Positions 37,482-40,150 of a stretch of 40,150 nucleotides of DNA are shown one piece after another. The notes under the pieces were generated by a model that saw only the letters and a program-made list of their open reading frames with translations, searched no databases and was not told the DNA's origin. This DNA comes from Flavobacteriales bacterium UBA5933. GTDB lineage: Bacteria; Bacteroidota; Bacteroidia; Flavobacteriales; Weeksellaceae. Position 1 is the stretch's first letter; each line of letters begins with the position of its first letter. The position numbers and the translations under genes are program-made. Location of the stretch: the NCBI GenBank assembly GCA_002430925.1, contig DJDD01000050.1, forward strand, positions 1-40,150, read 5' to 3'.

Positions 37482-37490
37482 TAATATACA

Positions 37491-37527
37491 AAAAGACTTA
37501 TTTTTATTAAAGTAAGTCTTTTTTTGT
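37491..37527 (+). terminator. Intrinsic terminator after the tail-tube gene
   Basis: AAAAGACTTA (37491-37500) pairs with TAAGTCTTTT (37513-37522), followed by more T. It lies 7 nt after the double TAA of the extended frame, which supports that frame as the true end of the gene. Confidence 0.75.
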
Positions 37528-37533
37528 GCTAAT

Positions 37534-37548
37534 AACTTCCGACTAACT
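37534..37548 (+). repeat. 15-bp repeat AACTTCCGACTAACT, copy 2
   Basis: Identical to 32348-32362. Followed by a 19-nt palindrome ATTATAGTT-G-AACTATAAT (37571-37589), 34 nt before the fibre start codon. Confidence 0.65.
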
Positions 37549-37622
37549 TACTTTATTTCTATACGTTACTATTATAGTTGAACTATAATTTTACTTCATT
37601 AATTAATATAACACATTGTACA

Positions 37623-39731
37623 ATGGCAGACGATAGAAAAATAACGATTCAAATCGATGAATCGATAAAAAATAGTATTTCTCCAACACAAACACTTGAT
37701 GAGTTAAATAAATTACCTAATGGTAGCTATTATGCTAAAGAAGCTGGCTCTTATGCTTTTGGTGTAACCGTTGAAGATAATCAAATGATTATTTTCAATA
37801 AAAATGGAAGTGTTTGGACTGTTTTAAGTAAAGTTGAATTTCCAAGTAATAAAATTGATGTTAAACAAACTTATGACGCTACTAGTACAGATGCTATTAG
37901 TGGGCAAGGGGTAGCAAAAGCTTTGAATACACCTTTAAATTTAATGCCTACAAAGGAAGTGTCGAATATTAAAAATGTTTCTTTTCCTACAGATAAACAA
38001 GGGTTTATCACATCAGACAAAGGTACATTATCTACTAATTCAGACGCTGCTTCTACTGCAACAGATTTTATCTCTGTTAAAAAAGGAGATGTAGTATCTG
38101 GTCAATTTAGAGGTGCAGGAAGTAATGCGTCAATTACATTCTATAATACTTCTAAAACTAGAGTTTCATCAATAAATGGAGATGGCAGCGGTAAATACAT
38201 CGATAGAGTTTTCACTTGTCCAGACGATGGTTATGTGAGAATGTGTAATTACACTCCTACTGGCACGACAAAAGTAGTTACCATTACTTCTGATTTTTCA
38301 ACTGAATACATTTCAGTAGAAGATTACGTAAAATCTGTATTACCTAATAGTGAAGAAAAAAAATATTTCGAAGCTTCAATAATAGATGGTTTAAAAATGT
38401 CGACAGACGGTTTGAATTTTCAAAATTATGAAAATGGATTTTCTCAAATGGCTAGAATAGAATTAGGAGAAACAGTATTATATAACGCTCAAAATTCAGC
38501 TATGTTTATTTCAGATTCTTCTGTAATTACTAATATGAGTGACTTAATAGGGAATTATACTCCTACAGAGGGAGGTGTTTTTTATACTGCAAATTTAAAA
38601 GGCAAAATAAATGATTATTATTTAAGAGTACAAAAATACAAACTACAAGAAAATAAAACTATTTCTGCTACAGGAGTAGTAAGCGATTTAACAGGAAATT
38701 ATTTAATAAGTTTTGATTTATTAAATGGTATAGATTATGCTAATATTTTTTCTAAAGGAACAGTTAACGACATAGCTATTGTTGTTTTAAATAAAGATAC
38801 AAATACATATTCAAATACTTTATATACTGCAACAGAATTAGCTACAACATTAAGTTATTCTTATAATGCTAAAGTTTATATCAGTACAAATAATTATGAA
38901 TCTTTTAAATTTAATAAATCAAACATTCCTATTAAATTAAGTTCAAATAGCTCGGGATATCAAATGTATATTAATGATGAATTGTTATTTATTCAATTCG
39001 GAGATGAATTCACAGGTGATAGTATAAATACTGATATTTGGAGGTTCAGAGTAGGCGAAAAATCAAACGGGAATAATGTAAAAGAAGCCGTAACTGTAGC
39101 AGATGGAATAATGAAAATTAGAGTGTGGGCAAATACAGAAGATTCTAAAACATTTGTTCAAGACGCTGACGGTAATAATACTCCAAAAGTTACTACTAAG
39201 CCTTACAATGGTGGTGGGATAATATCTAAATTCGATAACATAAAATATGGGTATTTTGAAGCGTCAATGAAAATGCCTAAATCAAAAGATTTACACAGTT
39301 CTTTTTGGACAACACAAGGTTTTATAAACTCTACAGAAAGTGCTTTAACTCGTAATGAAATAGATATTATTGAATTTGATAATAACGGTACAGATACAGG
39401 AAATAATGAAATTCATTCTAATATTCATAAATGGTATCCAACTCACACAAGCCCAGGTTCAAAAAAAGTGTCAAAAGATGTTCTTGGTAATACGTTAACT
39501 GATTTTAGTGATAATTTTAATAAATTTGGTTGTTATGTTACTGAAAATTTTATTGCTTTCTATGTTAATAGAGTTTTAGTTTCAAGATACTTTTATAAAA
39601 GTGCTAATATTGGATATTCAATAAATCCTACGGATATTATATTATCATCATTACCTTATACAAATGTAGATTTAGGAGATAAAACAGAAGATTTCACAGA
39701 AGTTGAGTACGTTAGATATTTTAATTTATAG
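37623..39731 (+). CDS. Tail fibre/depolymerase with C-terminal GH16 domain
   Basis: 702 residues from the ATG at 37623. N-terminal part has phage structural-protein features (MADDRKITIQIDESI, QTYDATSTDAISGQGVAKAL). The middle holds carbohydrate-binding-like strands. The C-terminus from about 455 is a GH16 glycoside hydrolase: DEFTGDSINTDIWRF, GGGIISKFDNIKYGYFEASM, and the catalytic EIDIIE at E579-D581-E584 (the beta-bulge version of agarases and laminarinases). It would cut a surface polysaccharide during adsorption. An upstream in-frame TTG at 37578 is less likely. Confidence 0.85.
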   Translation: MADDRKITIQIDESIKNSISPTQTLDELNKLPNGSYYAKEAGSYAFGVTVEDNQMIIFNKNGSVWTVLSKVEFPSNKIDVKQTYDATSTDAISGQGVAKALNTPLNLMPTKEVSNIKNVSFPTDKQGFITSDKGTLSTNSDAASTATDFISVKKGDVVSGQFRGAGSNASITFYNTSKTRVSSINGDGSGKYIDRVFTCPDDGYVRMCNYTPTGTTKVVTITSDFSTEYISVEDYVKSVLPNSEEKKYFEASIIDGLKMSTDGLNFQNYENGFSQMARIELGETVLYNAQNSAMFISDSSVITNMSDLIGNYTPTEGGVFYTANLKGKINDYYLRVQKYKLQENKTISATGVVSDLTGNYLISFDLLNGIDYANIFSKGTVNDIAIVVLNKDTNTYSNTLYTATELATTLSYSYNAKVYISTNNYESFKFNKSNIPIKLSSNSSGYQMYINDELLFIQFGDEFTGDSINTDIWRFRVGEKSNGNNVKEAVTVADGIMKIRVWANTEDSKTFVQDADGNNTPKVTTKPYNGGGIISKFDNIKYGYFEASMKMPKSKDLHSSFWTTQGFINSTESALTRNEIDIIEFDNNGTDTGNNEIHSNIHKWYPTHTSPGSKKVSKDVLGNTLTDFSDNFNKFGCYVTENFIAFYVNRVLVSRYFYKSANIGYSINPTDIILSSLPYTNVDLGDKTEDFTEVEYVRYFNL

Positions 39732-39736
39732 AATAA

Positions 39737-39773
39737 AAACACTTAAACCTTTTATTAAAAGATTTAAGTGTTT
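39737..39773. terminator. Bidirectional terminator between convergent genes
   Basis: Eleven-bp perfect stem AAACACTTAAA/TTTAAGTGTTT around an inner CCTTTT...AAAAGA pairing. It lies between the fibre gene and the leftward acyltransferase gene and overlaps the latter's stop codon. Confidence 0.75.
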
Positions 39774-40150
39774 AAAAACCTTTTTTCAATTAAGTTATAG
39801 AATAATGTAGAAATTGGAATTACGAATATAAAACAAAATCCAAAAATTAATAATTGCCTATAATCATTTGATAAATTAAAGTTTTTTAAAATCAGTAAAT
39901 TAAATAAAGCTAAAAAAGGGCCATGAATTAAATACATGCTATAAGATATTTTTCCAAGAAATTCTGCTGGTTTACTTTCAAACAAAAATATCTTATTGTT
40001 TTTAAATCTTTTATATGTAATTAAACTGTAAATTAAATATGAAAAACTTAACCCGACACTTAAATTCATTAAAATTTTATTTACAGGAAGGAATATGAAA
40101 ATATTTAAGATGGTAAATAAAATTACAATAGAAATATATAAGTTTATGTT
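39764..40150 (-). CDS. Acyltransferase-3 family membrane protein, C-terminal part
   Basis: The frame is open to the window's right edge (129 codons visible, no stop), so the N-terminal part lies beyond it; Met at 40069 is only an internal Met. Several transmembrane helices. The family's C-terminal signature EFLGKISYSMYLIHGPFLAL is clear, with helix IFGFCFIFVIPISTLFYNLI and EKRF. These enzymes O-acylate surface glycans. In a phage context this would be a lysogenic-conversion gene modifying the receptor; it could equally be the first host gene past the prophage end. Confidence 0.8.
   Translation of the reverse strand, partial: NINLYISIVILFTILNIFIFLPVNKILMNLSVGLSFSYLIYSLITYKRFKNNKIFLFESKPAEFLGKISYSMYLIHGPFLALFNLLILKNFNLSNDYRQLLIFGFCFIFVIPISTLFYNLIEKRFLNT

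Larger units (their letters stand above)
3418..40150. mobile_element. Prophage (left end near 3.4-3.65 kb; right end not seen)
   Basis: A continuous set of temperate-phage genes: S24 repressor, recombination and replication block, terminase, portal, capsid, tail tube and fibre. The left boundary is inferred. Host genes end with the efp terminator at 3417, and a motif shared with two internal phage promoters first appears at 3654, so the junction should lie between those points. I see no integrase, tape-measure, endolysin or holin gene, so the element presumably runs beyond 40150. No attL repeat can be named without the other end. Confidence 0.85.

Noticed and set aside
37578..37622. TTG start 15 codons upstream for the fibre gene
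   Set aside because: It falls inside a 19-nt palindrome and adds residues unlike a structural N-terminus; MADDRKITIQ from the ATG at 37623 is a natural start.

Overview
The window is AT-rich DNA (roughly 30% G+C by eye) from a member of the Bacteroidota, most likely the Flavobacteriia. The evidence is the lpxD / lpxC-fabZ fusion / lpxA / efp gene order on the left, promoters of the TAnnTTTG type, the scarcity of clear Shine-Dalgarno sequences, and lipoproteins with short MKK... signal peptides. No species is claimed. The left terminus (1-68) carries a foldback inverted repeat, so the window probably begins at a contig end.

Positions 48-3417 are host chromosome: the 3' part of lpxD, the bifunctional lpxC/fabZ gene, lpxA and efp, closed by a strong terminator. 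From about 3.4-3.65 kb onward the window is a temperate phage genome integrated downstream of efp. No integrase, tape-measure, baseplate or lysis gene is visible, so the element probably continues past 40150. Left to right it holds: a PemK/MazF-like toxin and an acidic partner (3755-4674); a leftward lysogeny operon (lipoprotein, two-helix membrane protein, DUF4041/GIY-YIG protein, zinc-ribbon protein, S24 self-cleaving repressor; 8120 down to 4842); and a rightward early region (8296-23558). The early region holds small regulators and membrane proteins, a Rad50/SbcC-like ATPase, RecT, an MBL-fold protein, a Dam-type methylase, a NinB-like protein, a YejK/NdpA nucleoid-associated protein, a DUF4373 replication protein with iteron-like repeats, a PcfJ-like protein and YopX. 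Next come a RuvC-like resolvase behind a leader attenuator, a tRNA-Phe, and a rightward late region (24662-39731). The late region holds a DnaA-C-like protein, a PD-(D/E)XK nuclease, terminase small and large subunits, portal, head morphogenesis protein, scaffold-like protein, decoration-like protein, major capsid protein, head-tail joining genes, tail tube, and a GH16-bearing tail fibre/depolymerase. A four-gene leftward accessory cassette (32285 down to 31259) interrupts the head genes. A partial leftward acyltransferase-3 gene closes the window.

The genes form one coherent phage programme. The S24 repressor region has GTTCAC-type repeats between divergent promoters. A second motif (rTACArnTGTAy, repeated at exact 20-bp steps) stands in front of the toxin pair, the first rightward early gene and the RuvC gene, and so links three loci into one probable regulon. 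Terminator hairpins sit directly before the start codons of the RuvC gene and of the first late gene, suggesting antitermination control. Replication and recombination appear to combine RecT with a Rad50-like ATPase and an MBL-fold nuclease, rather than RecE or a lambda-type exonuclease.

The observations I rate highest are a tail-tube gene whose frame continues for 117 codons after an in-frame UGA, the 20-bp-phased operator arrays, the antisense accessory cassette with its own putative autoregulator, an origin-like iteron array inside the DUF4373 gene, the mutually exclusive hairpins before RuvC, and two compact tRNA-like folds. At least eleven small genes of 22-57 codons were found by hand between the larger ones, many coupled by ATGA overlaps.
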